Shown piece by piece: positions 33,487 through 42,531 of a stretch of DNA of 64,000 bases (its first letter is position 1; each line of letters starts with the position of its first letter). Made by a program: the position numbers and the translations under genes. Under the pieces are notes generated by a model. It did no database searches. It worked only from the letters and a program-made list of their open reading frames with translations, and was not told the DNA's origin. The stretch is from an uncultured Bacteroidales bacterium (GTDB lineage: Bacteria; Bacteroidota; Bacteroidia; Bacteroidales; UBA932): NCBI GenBank assembly GCA_946403855.1, contig CAMJBH010000001.1, positions 1-64,000 on the forward strand. Reading direction: 5' to 3'.

Positions 33487-35589
33487 ATGAGACGTTTGTT
33501 CCTGGCTGCCGCAGTGCTGGCCGCCGCATTTAGCTCCTGCAAAATGGAAAACCCTTTACTCACAGAATCTCCGCTCCAGTATGGAGCTCCACAGTTTGAC
33601 AAGATAAAAGCCGGACACTACATGCCGGCTTTCGAACAAGGCATCAAAGAAGCCAAGGCCGAGATTGACGCCATTACGTCCAATCCCCACGCTCCCGACT
33701 TTGCAAATACCATAGAAGCCATGGAATACAGCGGACGCACTCTGGACCGCGTTTCCGGCATCTTCTTCAACATTCTGGAAGCCGACTCCAACGATGAACT
33801 TCGGGATATAGCGGAAAAGGTGTCCCCGCTTCTGAACGAGTACTCCATGTACGTTTCGCTCAACGAGAAGCTGTTCCAAAGGGTGAAGGAAGTTTATGAC
33901 CGCAGAGACTCGCTGAACCTGAGCACAGAACAAATGCGTCTGCTGGACAACACCTATAAATCGTTCACCAGAGGCGGCGCACTTCTGTCTGCCGAGGACA
34001 AAGAGACCTACAGCAAGCTGAACGAAGAGCTTTCTCTCCTGAGCCTGAGTTTTTCCAACAACGTGCTGGCTGCGACCAACGCTTTCAGCCTCGAGCTCAC
34101 TGACGAGGCCGAACTGGCCGGACTGCCGGATTATGTGATCGCAAACGGCAAGCAGGCCGCCGAAGACAAGGGCAAGGAAGGCTGGATATTCGACCTTAGC
34201 TATCCGAGCTACGGGCCCTTCATGAAGTTCTCTTCCCGCAGGGACCTCCGCGAGAAAATGTACATGGCGTATAATTCCCGCGCCTTCGGCGGCCCGAACG
34301 ACAACTCCCAGATTGTCAGGGACATAGTAGAGCACCGGATAAAGATTGCAAAGCTTCTCGGCTATTCCAGCTGGGCAGCGTACGAGCTCGAAGAGCGCAT
34401 GGTCAAGACCCCGGCTGAAGTGAATTCCTTCCTGCAGGAGCTGCTCGTCCCCTCCCTTCCCGCTGCCCGTTCCGATGTTGCCGGCATTGAAGAATATGCC
34501 CACGCCAATGGTTTCGAGGGACAGCTCATGCCTTGGGACTTCAGCTACTGGAGCGAAAAATATAAAAGCGCCACCTATACGCTGAGCGACTCCGACCTCA
34601 AGCCATACTTTAAGCTGGAAGACTGCATCGACGCCGTCCTCGGCCTCGCCACCCGTCTTTACGGCCTGCAGTTTACCCCCAGGCCCGACCTCCCAGTATA
34701 TCACAAAGACGTGAAAGTGTTCGACGTGACCGACGCCCAGGGCAAACACCTGGCTCTGTTCTATGCCGACTTCTTTCCCCGTGCGAGCAAGAGGGGCGGA
34801 GCATGGATGACCGAATTCCGAGGCCAGAGCATCATTGACGGCAAGGAAGAGCGTCCGCTTGTGAGCATCGTGACCAATTTCAGCAAGCCTACAGCTTCCG
34901 AGCCTTCTCTTCTGACCCATGACGAACTCACCACCTTCCTGCATGAGTTCGGCCACTCCCTGCACGGAATGATGGCGGAAGGCCGCTACGCCTCCATGAC
35001 CGGCACCAACGTCGCCCAGGATTTCGTAGAACTTCCCTCCCAGATCATGGAGAACTGGGCATTTGAGCCCGAATACCTGGAGACCTTCGCACGTCATTAT
35101 AAAACCGGAGAAGTTATCCCCAGGGAACTGATAGACAAGATCGTAGCCACCCAGAACTATCTTTCCGGCTACTCCCAGGTGCGCCAGCTCGACTTCGGCA
35201 TGCTCGACATGGCCTGGCACAGCCTGGAAGCGCTGCCGTCCGAAGGCACTGCAGAATTCGAAAAAGCCGTACTCAAGAATTCCGCGCTCATGCCTCAGCT
35301 GCCTCAGACCTGCATCTCCACTTCTTTCAGCCATATTTTCTCCGGCGGCTACTCGGCAGGCTACTATTCGTACAAATGGGCCGAAGTCCTGGAAGCGGAT
35401 GCTTTCAGCCTATTCAAAGAGAAAGGTATTTTCAATACCGAAGTTTCAGGAGCATTCCGCCGCGAGATTCTCGCCAGGGGCAGTAGCGACGACGAGGCCG
35501 TGCTGTACCGCAATTTCCGCGGACACGACCCCAAGCCTGAAGCCCTGCTCATAAAATTAGGAATTATCAATAAATCACAGGGCCAATGA
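33487..35589 (+). CDS. dcp: M3-family zinc peptidase, peptidyl-dipeptidase Dcp-like lipoprotein
   Basis: A 700-residue protein of the M3 family. MRRLFLAAAVLAAAFSSCK gives a lipoprotein signal with Cys at about residue 18, so it is probably periplasmic or surface-attached, unlike the cytoplasmic E. coli enzyme. The start is set at 33487 on this basis. The zinc site is TTFLHEFGHSLHGM near residue 480, with the third ligand Glu in the following helix (FVELPSQIMENW). It removes dipeptides from peptide C-termini. The gene overlaps the end of the metallo-hydrolase gene's region closely and is followed by a remnant gene sharing ATGA with its stop. Confidence 0.9.
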   Translation: MRRLFLAAAVLAAAFSSCKMENPLLTESPLQYGAPQFDKIKAGHYMPAFEQGIKEAKAEIDAITSNPHAPDFANTIEAMEYSGRTLDRVSGIFFNILEADSNDELRDIAEKVSPLLNEYSMYVSLNEKLFQRVKEVYDRRDSLNLSTEQMRLLDNTYKSFTRGGALLSAEDKETYSKLNEELSLLSLSFSNNVLAATNAFSLELTDEAELAGLPDYVIANGKQAAEDKGKEGWIFDLSYPSYGPFMKFSSRRDLREKMYMAYNSRAFGGPNDNSQIVRDIVEHRIKIAKLLGYSSWAAYELEERMVKTPAEVNSFLQELLVPSLPAARSDVAGIEEYAHANGFEGQLMPWDFSYWSEKYKSATYTLSDSDLKPYFKLEDCIDAVLGLATRLYGLQFTPRPDLPVYHKDVKVFDVTDAQGKHLALFYADFFPRASKRGGAWMTEFRGQSIIDGKEERPLVSIVTNFSKPTASEPSLLTHDELTTFLHEFGHSLHGMMAEGRYASMTGTNVAQDFVELPSQIMENWAFEPEYLETFARHYKTGEVIPRELIDKIVATQNYLSGYSQVRQLDFGMLDMAWHSLEALPSEGTAEFEKAVLKNSALMPQLPQTCISTSFSHIFSGGYSAGYYSYKWAEVLEADAFSLFKEKGIFNTEVSGAFRREILARGSSDDEAVLYRNFRGHDPKPEALLIKLGIINKSQGQ

Positions 35590-35657
35590 AAACAGCACTC
35601 AAATCATTGCTCACCGTTCTTCTTCTGACCTCGCTCCAGCTTGGCGCGGCGGCTTAG
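35586..35657 (+). pseudogene. Signal-peptide-only remnant of an exported protein gene
   Basis: An ATG overlapping the dcp stop (ATGA) starts a 23-codon frame, MKTALKSLLTVLLLTSLQLG followed by three Ala, then TAG. This is a complete Sec signal peptide with a suitable cleavage site, and nothing after it. In frame past the TAG the codons continue briefly as Glu-Asn-Asp-Val-Asn, plausible as a mature N-terminus, before running into the antisense of recQ. It looks like a downstream operon gene whose body was lost. A functional micro-peptide cannot be excluded. Confidence 0.5.
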
Positions 35658-35676
35658 GAGAATGATGTAAACGGCA

Positions 35677-37554
35677 TCAGGCATCAGCTTCATCAAGCAT
35701 CTGACGATAAATCTCCATGGCATCGGGTCCAAGGCCCGATGATGGGTTGTTGCACCATGCCTTGATCTCCGCCGGAGAAGCAGAGGGGTGCGCTTTCAGA
35801 TATGCCTTAAGGACATCCCGCGAAGACACTTCTGCCTTACGGTTCTTGTGGGCACGGCACACGTCGCACGTGCCGCAGTCTGCGCTGTCATCCTGTCCGA
35901 AGTAGCGAAGCAACTGCCTGGAGCGGCATTCGTCGGAATTCATCAGATACGACTCCATCGCCTGCAGACGGGCCTCGGCGTTGCCGCGCAGGAAGGCATA
36001 GCGCTCCGGCTGGAGGTCTATGTTTCCCGGAGTCAGCCTGTCATGGTGAAGATAAACCATTGAACTGCGCTGGGAAGGGACGTAGTTTATGACCCTCTCC
36101 AGGGACAGACGGTAGAGCAACTGGTGGAGGTCCGGTATGGTAGCGTCGCAGGCGGCAGCAAGTTCCTCTTCGTCTATAGGCACGGAATAGGACATTATGC
36201 CCGGATAACGCCTCATGAGGGACTCCAGTAGCGGAATCATGCGCCGATCCGGCAAATCTGTGTCGTACAGGCCGTTACGCGGCGCAGAAATACGCACACG
36301 CGTGGGAAATTCAGCATCTTCGGTATATGTGAGATGCCCGGACTGCTCCAGATAGCGGATGGCATAGTGTACGGGAGCGCGCTGCAGGCCGAACTGCCGG
36401 CAGAACGTATCCAGGTCGAAACGCAGCGAACGGCCCATGCCGGTCTCGTAGATGATATCGTGGAATATATGCAGTTTCTGGTATATGTCCCCTATATAAT
36501 CCAGCGAGGGGAAGGAGGTCTCCAGCATCTGCCTGAGGTGGGCGAGGTTGGCGGAATTCCACAGAAGTACGGCATATGAGCGCAGGCCGTCACGTCCGGC
36601 CCGCCCGGCCTCTTGGAAATACGATTCCAGACTGTCGGACGGTTCCCAGTGAACCACGAAACGCACGTCCGGTTTATCTATGCCCATGCCGAATGCGTTG
36701 GTGCACACCATCACCCTGATATCGCCCTTTTTCCATGCTTCCTGACGTTCGTTCCGGCTGAAGGGACCCAGACCGGCATGATAGTAAGAAGCACTGACGC
36801 CCTGGGAGTTGAGCAGTGCCGCCACTTCCTCGCAGCGGCTCCGGTTGCGCAGATAAACTATTCCCGAGCCGGGCACCCCGCGGCAGATGTCCAGCAGCTG
36901 CCCCGATTTGTCGCGGCATTCCCTCACTATATAGCTCAGATTGGGGCGTTCGAACCCGCTCTTCAGCAACGTGAAAGATGGTTCTTCCGGATTTGTGGAC
37001 AAGCGCCTCATTATGTCCTCCGCCACTTTCGGGATTGCCGTTGCCGTGAGTGCTATCACGGGTGCATCGACCAGAGCCCTCAACTCCCCTATCTGCAGAT
37101 AATCGGGGCGGAAGTCGTATCCCCATTGAGAGATACAATGGGCCTCATCGACCACTATATAGCTGATATCCAATACGTCGAGGTAGGACTTGAAAAGCGG
37201 CGTAGAAAGACGTTCGGGCGACACATACAAGAACTTGCAGTCCCCGTAAGCGGCGTTGTTGAGAGCCAGGTCCACCTCCCGCCGCGGCATTCCGGCGTGT
37301 ATGGCCAGAGCAGGTATGCCCCGCTGAGCAAGGTTCTGCACCTGGTCTTTCATGAGGGCTATGAGCGGCGTCACGACCAGGGCGAGACCGTCTCTCATCA
37401 TGGTAGGTACCTGGAAGCATATAGACTTGCCTCCGCCAGTGGGAAGGATTGCCAGCGTGTCGCGGCCTTCGAGTGCAGAAGAAATGATCTCCTTCTGCAT
37501 GGGACGGAACCCATCGTACCCCCACCACTTTTTGAGTACCTCTTCCGCCGTCAT
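35677..37554 (-). CDS. recQ: ATP-dependent DNA helicase RecQ
   Basis: A 625-residue 3'-5' superfamily-2 helicase for recombination and fork repair. The ATG at 37554 overlaps the upstream methyltransferase stop (ATGA), so I prefer it to a longer start. Motifs: GFRPMQKEII (motif 0), LPTGGGKSICFQVP (Walker A), VVDEAHCISQWGYDFRP (DEAH plus aromatic loop), ALTATA (III), VMVCTNAFGMGIDKPDVR (V) and QEAGRAGRDG (VI). RQLLRYFG and CGTCDVC give the zinc-binding RQC part. The C-terminus is short; no HRDC domain was recognised. Confidence 0.94.
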   Translation of the reverse strand: MTAEEVLKKWWGYDGFRPMQKEIISSALEGRDTLAILPTGGGKSICFQVPTMMRDGLALVVTPLIALMKDQVQNLAQRGIPALAIHAGMPRREVDLALNNAAYGDCKFLYVSPERLSTPLFKSYLDVLDISYIVVDEAHCISQWGYDFRPDYLQIGELRALVDAPVIALTATAIPKVAEDIMRRLSTNPEEPSFTLLKSGFERPNLSYIVRECRDKSGQLLDICRGVPGSGIVYLRNRSRCEEVAALLNSQGVSASYYHAGLGPFSRNERQEAWKKGDIRVMVCTNAFGMGIDKPDVRFVVHWEPSDSLESYFQEAGRAGRDGLRSYAVLLWNSANLAHLRQMLETSFPSLDYIGDIYQKLHIFHDIIYETGMGRSLRFDLDTFCRQFGLQRAPVHYAIRYLEQSGHLTYTEDAEFPTRVRISAPRNGLYDTDLPDRRMIPLLESLMRRYPGIMSYSVPIDEEELAAACDATIPDLHQLLYRLSLERVINYVPSQRSSMVYLHHDRLTPGNIDLQPERYAFLRGNAEARLQAMESYLMNSDECRSRQLLRYFGQDDSADCGTCDVCRAHKNRKAEVSSRDVLKAYLKAHPSASPAEIKAWCNNPSSGLGPDAMEIYRQMLDEADA

Positions 37555-38252
37555 GCGAGCATTATGAATACGCAGGGGTGCTTTCCGATTACCACAGGAG
37601 TATTGCGCCACTGGCCCACGGTAAGCGTGCGGATGAAGGCGTCGGGCATGGTGATGTCCATGGCTATGGTGAGCCTGGTGCCGGCCTGCAGATGTTTCAG
37701 AAGGTCGTCCATGAGCGCATCGTTCCGATACGGGGTCTCAATAAACAACTGACTCTGGTTCAGCACCTTGGACTGATGTTCAAGCTCCTTTATGGCGGTC
37801 CTTCTCTCTTCGGTCTTGGCCGGAAGATAACCACGGAAAGCAAAACTCTGCCCGTTAAGGCCAGAGGCCATCAAGGCAAGCATAAGCGAAGAAGGCCCCA
37901 CCATGGGCACTACTTCGATGCCGCGCCGGTGGCACAGAGCCACGAGCTCGGAACCGGGATCGGCAACGGCCGGGAGACCGGCTTCGGACACCAGTCCCAC
38001 GTCGCCTTTGTCGAAAAGGCTGCCGAGAGCCTCGATCTCCTGCCTGGTACTGTGTTCATTGAGAACGTGCAGGTCCAGGGTCTGGATCTGTCCCCGCAGA
38101 CCGGCGGCCGACAGAAAGCGCCTGGCGGTGCGTAGCTCTTCGACAACAAAGCACTTGAGGCGCATAATTGTCTGCAGCACAGGCGGCGGCAGCACTAGCG
38201 CAGGGTCATACTCGCCAAGGGGCGACGGGATCAAATAGAGTTTTCCTTTCAC
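37551..38252 (-). CDS. RsmI-like SAM-dependent methyltransferase
   Basis: A 233-residue tetrapyrrole-methylase-fold protein. KLYLIPSPLGEYDP at the N-terminus, VVEELRTARRFL, VGLVSEAGLPAVADPGSELV near residue 85 and VVPMVGPSSLMLALMASG near residue 115 match the RsmI family, which 2'-O-methylates C1402 of 16S rRNA. It is shorter than E. coli RsmI (about 286 residues), a common Bacteroidota variant whose activity is less certain. The start is GTG, only 5 bases after a TATATTTG box, so the mRNA is probably leaderless. recQ follows with a 4-base overlap. Confidence 0.85.
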   Translation of the reverse strand: MKGKLYLIPSPLGEYDPALVLPPPVLQTIMRLKCFVVEELRTARRFLSAAGLRGQIQTLDLHVLNEHSTRQEIEALGSLFDKGDVGLVSEAGLPAVADPGSELVALCHRRGIEVVPMVGPSSLMLALMASGLNGQSFAFRGYLPAKTEERRTAIKELEHQSKVLNQSQLFIETPYRNDALMDDLLKHLQAGTRLTIAMDITMPDAFIRTLTVGQWRNTPVVIGKHPCVFIMLA

Positions 38253-38257
38253 GCCTA

Positions 38258-38265
38258 CAAATATA
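38258..38265 (-). promoter_or_regulatory. -7 box for the rsmI-like/recQ operon
   Basis: The reverse strand reads TATATTTG, ending 5 bases before the GTG start at 38252. No TTTG at the usual spacing. Confidence 0.45.
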
Positions 38266-38289
38266 CCAAAAAATAATGATGTCTACATC

Positions 38290-38320
38290 TTTGAGATGAA
38301 GCTAAAAATAGCTAAATTTG
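38290..38320 (+). promoter_or_regulatory. Promoter for pckA
   Basis: TTTG (38290-38293), a 19-base spacer and TAAATTTG (38313-38320) match both elements of the Bacteroidota consensus. It lies 34 bases before the pckA ATG. Confidence 0.75.
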
Positions 38321-38354
38321 CAGACTTGAATTTAATTTAAATTTTTTAATAATT

Positions 38355-39959
38355 ATGTCTAAAATCAATCTTGGCAAGTACGGCATCGAAGGCGTGACCG
38401 AGGTGCTTTACAACCCCACTTACGAAGTACTTTACAACGAAGAGACCAAACCCGGTCTGGAGGGCTACGATAAAGGTCAGGTGACCGAACTCGGTGCAAT
38501 CAACGTCATGACAGGTATCTACACCGGCCGTTCTCCTAAGGACAAGTACATCGTGATGGACGAGAACTCCAAGGACACCGTATGGTGGAACACTCCCGAG
38601 TACCCTAACGACAACCATGAACTTTCAATCGAGCAGTGGAAGGTCCTCAAGGACCTCGCCATCAAGCAGCTCAGCGGCAAGAGACTTTTCGTAGTTGACG
38701 GATTCTGCGGCACCCACAAAGACACTCGCATGAAGGTGCGCTTTATCATGGAGGTAGCATGGCAGGCCCATTTCGTTACCAACATGTTCATCCGTCCCCA
38801 GAACGAAGCTGAATTCGACCAGGAGCCCGATTTCGTGGTGTATTGCGCTGCCAAGGCCAAGGTTGAAAACTACAAAGAACTCGGACTCCGCAGCGAGACC
38901 GCAGTTGCATTCAACGTTACAAGCAAAGAGCAGGTCATCCTCAACACCTGGTACGGCGGCGAGATGAAGAAGGGTCTCTTCTCCATGATGAACTACTACC
39001 TGCCTCTGAAGGGCATCGCTGCAATGCACTGCTCCGCCAACACCGACATGAACGGCGAGAACACCGCTATCTTCTTCGGTCTGTCCGGAACCGGCAAGAC
39101 CACCCTCAGCACCGACCCCAAGCGTCTCCTCATCGGTGACGACGAGCACGGCTGGGACGACGAAGGCGTGTTCAACTTCGAAGGCGGCTGCTATGCCAAG
39201 GTCATCAACCTCGACAAGGAGAGCGAGCCCGACATCTACAACGCTATCCACCGCGACGCACTTCTGGAAAATGTTACAGTCGATGCCGAAGGCAAGATCG
39301 ACTTCGCCGACAAGAGCGTCACCGAGAATACCCGCGTCAGCTATCCTATCTATCACATCAACAAGATAGTACGTCCTTATTCCCAGGGTCCCGCTGCAAA
39401 GCAGGTCATTTTCCTGAGCGCCGATGCATTCGGTGTGCTGCCTCCCGTGAGCATCCTCACTCCTGAGCAGACCAAGTACTACTTCCTGAGCGGCTTTACC
39501 GCCAAGCTCGCCGGTACCGAGCGCGGTATCACCGAGCCCACTCCTACCTTCTCCGCCTGCTTCGGCCAGGCTTTCCTTGAGCTCCACCCTACCAAGTATG
39601 CAGAGGAACTCGTGAAGAAGATGGAGAAGAGCGGCGCCCGTGCCTATCTGGTGAACACCGGATGGAACGGAACAGGCAAGCGTATCTCTATCCGCGACAC
39701 CCGCGGCATCATCGACGCTATCCTCAGCGGCGCTATCGACAAGGCCCCTACCAAGAAGATCCCTTACTTCAACTTCGAAGTTCCTACCGTCCTGGAGGGT
39801 GTCGATACCGGAATTCTCGATCCTCGTGACACCTACTCAGATCCCGCAATCTGGGAGGAGAAGGCAAAGGATCTCGCCAGCCGCTTCATCAAGAACTTCC
39901 ACAAGTATGAGTCCAACGAAGCCGGTAAGGCTCTCGTAGCAGCCGGTCCCAAGTTGTAA
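38355..39959 (+). CDS. pckA: Phosphoenolpyruvate carboxykinase (ATP)
   Basis: A 534-residue cytoplasmic enzyme interconverting oxaloacetate plus ATP and phosphoenolpyruvate plus CO2. In many gut Bacteroidota it runs toward oxaloacetate during succinate fermentation. [11 protein letters not shown] near residue 55, [18 protein letters not shown] near residue 235 (kinase-1a P-loop) and [20 protein letters not shown] near residue 260 (kinase-2 plus metal site) are all intact. Codon use is strongly biased, consistent with high expression, and it has a near-perfect promoter and its own terminator. Confidence 0.97.
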   Translation: MSKINLGKYGIEGVTEVLYNPTYEVLYNEETKPGLEGYDKGQVTELGAINVMTGIYTGRSPKDKYIVMDENSKDTVWWNTPEYPNDNHELSIEQWKVLKDLAIKQLSGKRLFVVDGFCGTHKDTRMKVRFIMEVAWQAHFVTNMFIRPQNEAEFDQEPDFVVYCAAKAKVENYKELGLRSETAVAFNVTSKEQVILNTWYGGEMKKGLFSMMNYYLPLKGIAAMHCSANTDMNGENTAIFFGLSGTGKTTLSTDPKRLLIGDDEHGWDDEGVFNFEGGCYAKVINLDKESEPDIYNAIHRDALLENVTVDAEGKIDFADKSVTENTRVSYPIYHINKIVRPYSQGPAAKQVIFLSADAFGVLPPVSILTPEQTKYYFLSGFTAKLAGTERGITEPTPTFSACFGQAFLELHPTKYAEELVKKMEKSGARAYLVNTGWNGTGKRISIRDTRGIIDAILSGAIDKAPTKKIPYFNFEVPTVLEGVDTGILDPRDTYSDPAIWEEKAKDLASRFIKNFHKYESNEAGKALVAAGPKL

Positions 39960-39985
39960 TCCAAGGCTCGCACTTTATTATTAAT

Positions 39986-40043
39986 CTGCTGCACTCCGTG
40001 CCCCGAACAAATGTCAAGGGGTCTGCGAGTGCAGCAGTTTTTT
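39986..40043 (+). terminator. Terminator after pckA
   Basis: CTGCTGCACTC (39986-39996) pairs perfectly with GAGTGCAGCAG (40027-40037) and is followed by TTTTTT. The 30-base loop can form an inner CCCC/GGGG pairing. Confidence 0.8.
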
Positions 40044-40108
40044 ATGTTTCGCCCTCGGCATACGACCGCCTTCAGGGTTGGAACAAGCTGGCCGACAAGT
40101 GGAAGGAA

Positions 40109-40138
40109 GAGGCTGACTAAAACTATTTAGTCAGCCTC
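40109..40138. terminator. Bidirectional terminator at the suhB-like stop codon
   Basis: GAGGCTGACTAAA (40109-40121) pairs perfectly with TTTAGTCAGCCTC (40126-40138) around ACTA, followed by ATTTTAT on the plus strand. It overlaps the TGA of the leftward gene at 40137. Confidence 0.65.
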
Positions 40139-40910
40139 ATTTTATGTGCTTGCGCACCGTGTTCAAAATCAATCGACAGTTTTCTTCGGTATTGGCTGCT
40201 ATGATAAGCGATGCGTTCTTGGGAGACGGTGCGTTCCCATCAAGGCTGCAGACAGCTCCGCCAGCTTCCTGCAGTATGAGCGCGGCAGCCTCGTAATCCC
40301 ACGGCATCAGCCGTATTTCGAAATACAGTTCAGCCATACCCTTCGCCATCTGACATAATTCCACCGCTGCGCTTCCGGAACGGCGGAAGTCATTGCACTC
40401 CATAAACAGGTCATATATTATGTCGCTGCAAGTTTTGGCGTATTCTTTCCTGTAGGCGGACATGGCCGTATAGAGCATGCCTTCGGCAAAGGGACGATCC
40501 GACACGTGGATAGGTTCGCCGTTGCAGAATGCCCCTTTGCCGGCCTCCGCCCAGTACACCTCATTTCTCCATGGACTGTAAACCACTCCTTTGACCGCCT
40601 TCCAGTCCTTCAGCAGCGCCACGCTGATACAGCAGTTCTCGTTGCCTCTGGCGTAGTTGGCCGTGCCGTCTATCGGGTCGATGACCCAGACATACTCGTG
40701 GTCAAGGTCGGCCAGATCCTCTTCTTCACAAAGAAAGCCGCTGCCCGGCAGAAGCTCGGAAAGTTTGCGTGTGAGGAATTCTTGCACGGCTACGTCTGAA
40801 GTCGTGACAATGTTTTCAACTGAACCTTTCTCTTTGATCGAGAAGCCTTCGCGGACCATCAGCGAGGATGCTTCGCGCACTGTGGATATTATTGCTTCGA
40901 TACTTATCAT
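40137..40910 (-). CDS. suhB: Inositol monophosphatase family protein
   Basis: A 257-residue Mg-dependent phosphatase. The metal ligands are in LCEEEDLADL near residue 60 and WVIDPIDGTANYARGN near residue 80, the family signature, with the third site in MPWDYEAAALILQEAGG near residue 205. GSAAVELCQMAKG near residue 180 is typical. The family acts on inositol phosphates, and some members on fructose-1,6-bisphosphate, NADP or adenosine 3',5'-bisphosphate. The specific substrate is open. Four-base overlap with the GNAT gene before it indicates one operon. Confidence 0.9.
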   Translation of the reverse strand: MISIEAIISTVREASSLMVREGFSIKEKGSVENIVTTSDVAVQEFLTRKLSELLPGSGFLCEEEDLADLDHEYVWVIDPIDGTANYARGNENCCISVALLKDWKAVKGVVYSPWRNEVYWAEAGKGAFCNGEPIHVSDRPFAEGMLYTAMSAYRKEYAKTCSDIIYDLFMECNDFRRSGSAAVELCQMAKGMAELYFEIRLMPWDYEAAALILQEAGGAVCSLDGNAPSPKNASLIIAANTEENCRLILNTVRKHIK

Positions 40911-41491
40911 ATTCGTTTAATATAAATCATGCGTTGGAAATCTACCCCGAAGGCATGGCGATATCCGGCAGGGACGAAACCGACAGATTGGTAGAGGTGG
41001 ATCAACTTAGGCATTTCGGCATCGGCGACAAGGGATACTTGCCTGAATCCTAGAACGATACCTTTCTGGATCCCGTCTTCGAGAAGCGCTCGTCCGATAC
41101 CTTTCCCCCGATACTCGGGCAGCACAGCCAGGGAATCCAGGTAGTACTCTCCCGGGCCCGTCTCGGGATCATCCTCACAAAACTGAGCGAAAAAACCAGG
41201 CCAAAACTCCTTGAAGGTACTGGTGCGGAGGTCTTTGTAGATTTCTCCGGTGTACGACAGCAAGGCTCCGGCCATCTTCCCGTCCATTTCGGCAACGCGG
41301 GTATTGATATAAGAGTAGAGGGTATCCGTGCGCTGCTCGCATAGCGTAAGATTCTCAAAGATAGCGGCATTGTCCCCGGATAATTCTTCTTCGAAATCGT
41401 AGAAATGCATCCCCGCCATGATGCATTTGGCCAGGAAAGGGGCATCATCGGGGCGGGCGTCGCGGATATGTATTTGTTCCAGCAAGTTCAA
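40907..41491 (-). CDS. GNAT-family N-acetyltransferase
   Basis: About 194 residues. IHIRDARPDDAPFLAKCI marks the start of the GNAT fold and YLDSLAVLPEYRGKGIGRAL near residue 125 is the acetyl-CoA-binding motif A (RGKGIG); LYQSVGFVPAGYRHAF is motif B. No ATG precedes the domain in frame. The upstream TTG at 41512 lies inside the predicted -7 box, so I place the start at TTG 41491 (41485 is the alternative). The acceptor substrate is unknown. First gene of a two-gene operon with the inositol-phosphatase-family gene. Confidence 0.8.
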   Translation of the reverse strand: MNLLEQIHIRDARPDDAPFLAKCIMAGMHFYDFEEELSGDNAAIFENLTLCEQRTDTLYSYINTRVAEMDGKMAGALLSYTGEIYKDLRTSTFKEFWPGFFAQFCEDDPETGPGEYYLDSLAVLPEYRGKGIGRALLEDGIQKGIVLGFRQVSLVADAEMPKLIHLYQSVGFVPAGYRHAFGVDFQRMIYIKRI

Positions 41492-41509
41492 GACCGTTCT
41501 AAAAACGCC

Positions 41510-41517
41510 CAAATTTA
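41510..41517 (-). promoter_or_regulatory. -7 box for the GNAT/suhB operon
   Basis: The reverse strand reads TAAATTTG. It overlaps the most upstream TTG of the open frame, which argues that translation starts further in. Confidence 0.5.
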
Positions 41518-41623
41518 CACATTTTCCACGATATTGGCCAGCCTGACGCGGTTTATCGGCTTTGAGAGACTATTGGTTATCTACCAAAATATCAGTACCT
41601 TCGTATGATTATATTAACCAGCT

Positions 41624-42298
41624 ATGACAGAGTTAGAAGCAATCAAAGCACGGCATTCAGTGCGCAAATACACAGACGCGCCGATAGAGGCCGCCAAAGC
41701 CGGAAGTCTCAAGGCTGCTATCGAGAGCATCAATGCCGAGAGCGGACTGAACATCCAGTTGGTGCTGGATGAGCCGAAGGCCTTCTCGTCCGGCATGTGG
41801 AAGTACGGCCAGTTCTCCGGAGTAAAGAATTATTTCGTCATGGCAGGACCGAAAGGCAACGAAGCAGAAGAGAAAATCGGCTATTACGGCGAGAAGCTCG
41901 TTTTGCTGGCGCAGACTCTGGGTATGAACACATGCTGGGTGGGTCTCACCTACAAGAAAATTCCCGGCGCTTTCACACTGAGGAACGGAGACATCGTCCA
42001 CTGCGTCATCGCTTTGGGCTATGGCACCATTCCCGGCGTACAGCATCCCCAAAAGCCGGTAGAGAACTTCTATGAAGCCGACGGGGCTCTTCCTCAGTGG
42101 TTTAAAGACGGCTTAGAGGCGGCTCTTCTGGCTCCTACCGCCATCAACCAGCAGAAGTTCAAGTTCATCTTGCATGAGGGCAACAAGGTTGAAACTAAGA
42201 CGCTCTTTTCCATGGCAGGCTACACCAATATCGACTTGGGTATTGTGAAATATCATTTTGAAGTAGCTGCAGGAAAGGATAATTTTACTTGGTTATAA
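41624..42298 (+). CDS. Nitroreductase family protein (TM1586-like)
   Basis: A 224-residue FMN-binding-fold protein. ELEAIKARHSVRKYTDAPIE at the N-terminus is the flavin-phosphate-binding segment of the family. It differs from typical nitroreductases in being formed of two half-modules: a second segment, LEAALLAPTAINQQKFKFIL near residue 165, repeats the pattern, as in the putative TM1586 nitroreductase family. FVMAGPKGNEAEEKIGYYGEKLVLLAQ and GMNTCWVGLTYKK lie between. The natural substrate is unknown. It is monocistronic and is followed by gene remnants. Confidence 0.88.
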   Translation: MTELEAIKARHSVRKYTDAPIEAAKAGSLKAAIESINAESGLNIQLVLDEPKAFSSGMWKYGQFSGVKNYFVMAGPKGNEAEEKIGYYGEKLVLLAQTLGMNTCWVGLTYKKIPGAFTLRNGDIVHCVIALGYGTIPGVQHPQKPVENFYEADGALPQWFKDGLEAALLAPTAINQQKFKFILHEGNKVETKTLFSMAGYTNIDLGIVKYHFEVAAGKDNFTWL

Positions 42299-42309
42299 AT
42301 AACTCACAC

Positions 42310-42519
42310 TCAAATTTCTTCGCACAGCTTTTCCCTGGCCTGCCGGCCCATCCCTTTGCCGGGACGGAACATATCGAAAGCATGAACGTCCCCACGGTAA
42401 ACATCTAGGGATGCTTCCACACCCGCCTCCTGCAGATTCCGGACATACGTGAGCGTCTCCTCATAAAAGGGCTCCCCGTCACATGAGAGAGCAAGGTATA
42501 TGAACAGGAGGCGATTCAC
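42310..42519 (-). pseudogene. C-terminal remnant of an alpha/beta-hydrolase esterase
   Basis: A 69-codon frame whose product matches only the last quarter of an alpha/beta-hydrolase-3 type esterase. EPFYEETLTYVRNLQEAGVE corresponds to the acidic-residue helix and VYRGDVHAFDMF to the catalytic-His loop (HAF). The nucleophile and oxyanion regions are absent. Directly before it, in the same frame, stands the stop of a carbonic-anhydrase remnant, so there is no room for a start. It is a broken gene left after deletion. Confidence 0.65.
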
Positions 42520-42531
42520 TGTAAAGATCAG

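Noticed and set aside
33556..35334. 592-codon reverse frame opposite the Dcp-like peptidase
   Set aside because: Antisense shadow of a gene with an intact zinc site and lipoprotein signal; no family match.
41510..41512. TTG at 41512 as the GNAT start codon
   Set aside because: The codon lies within the TAAATTTG promoter box, so it should not be in the transcript.
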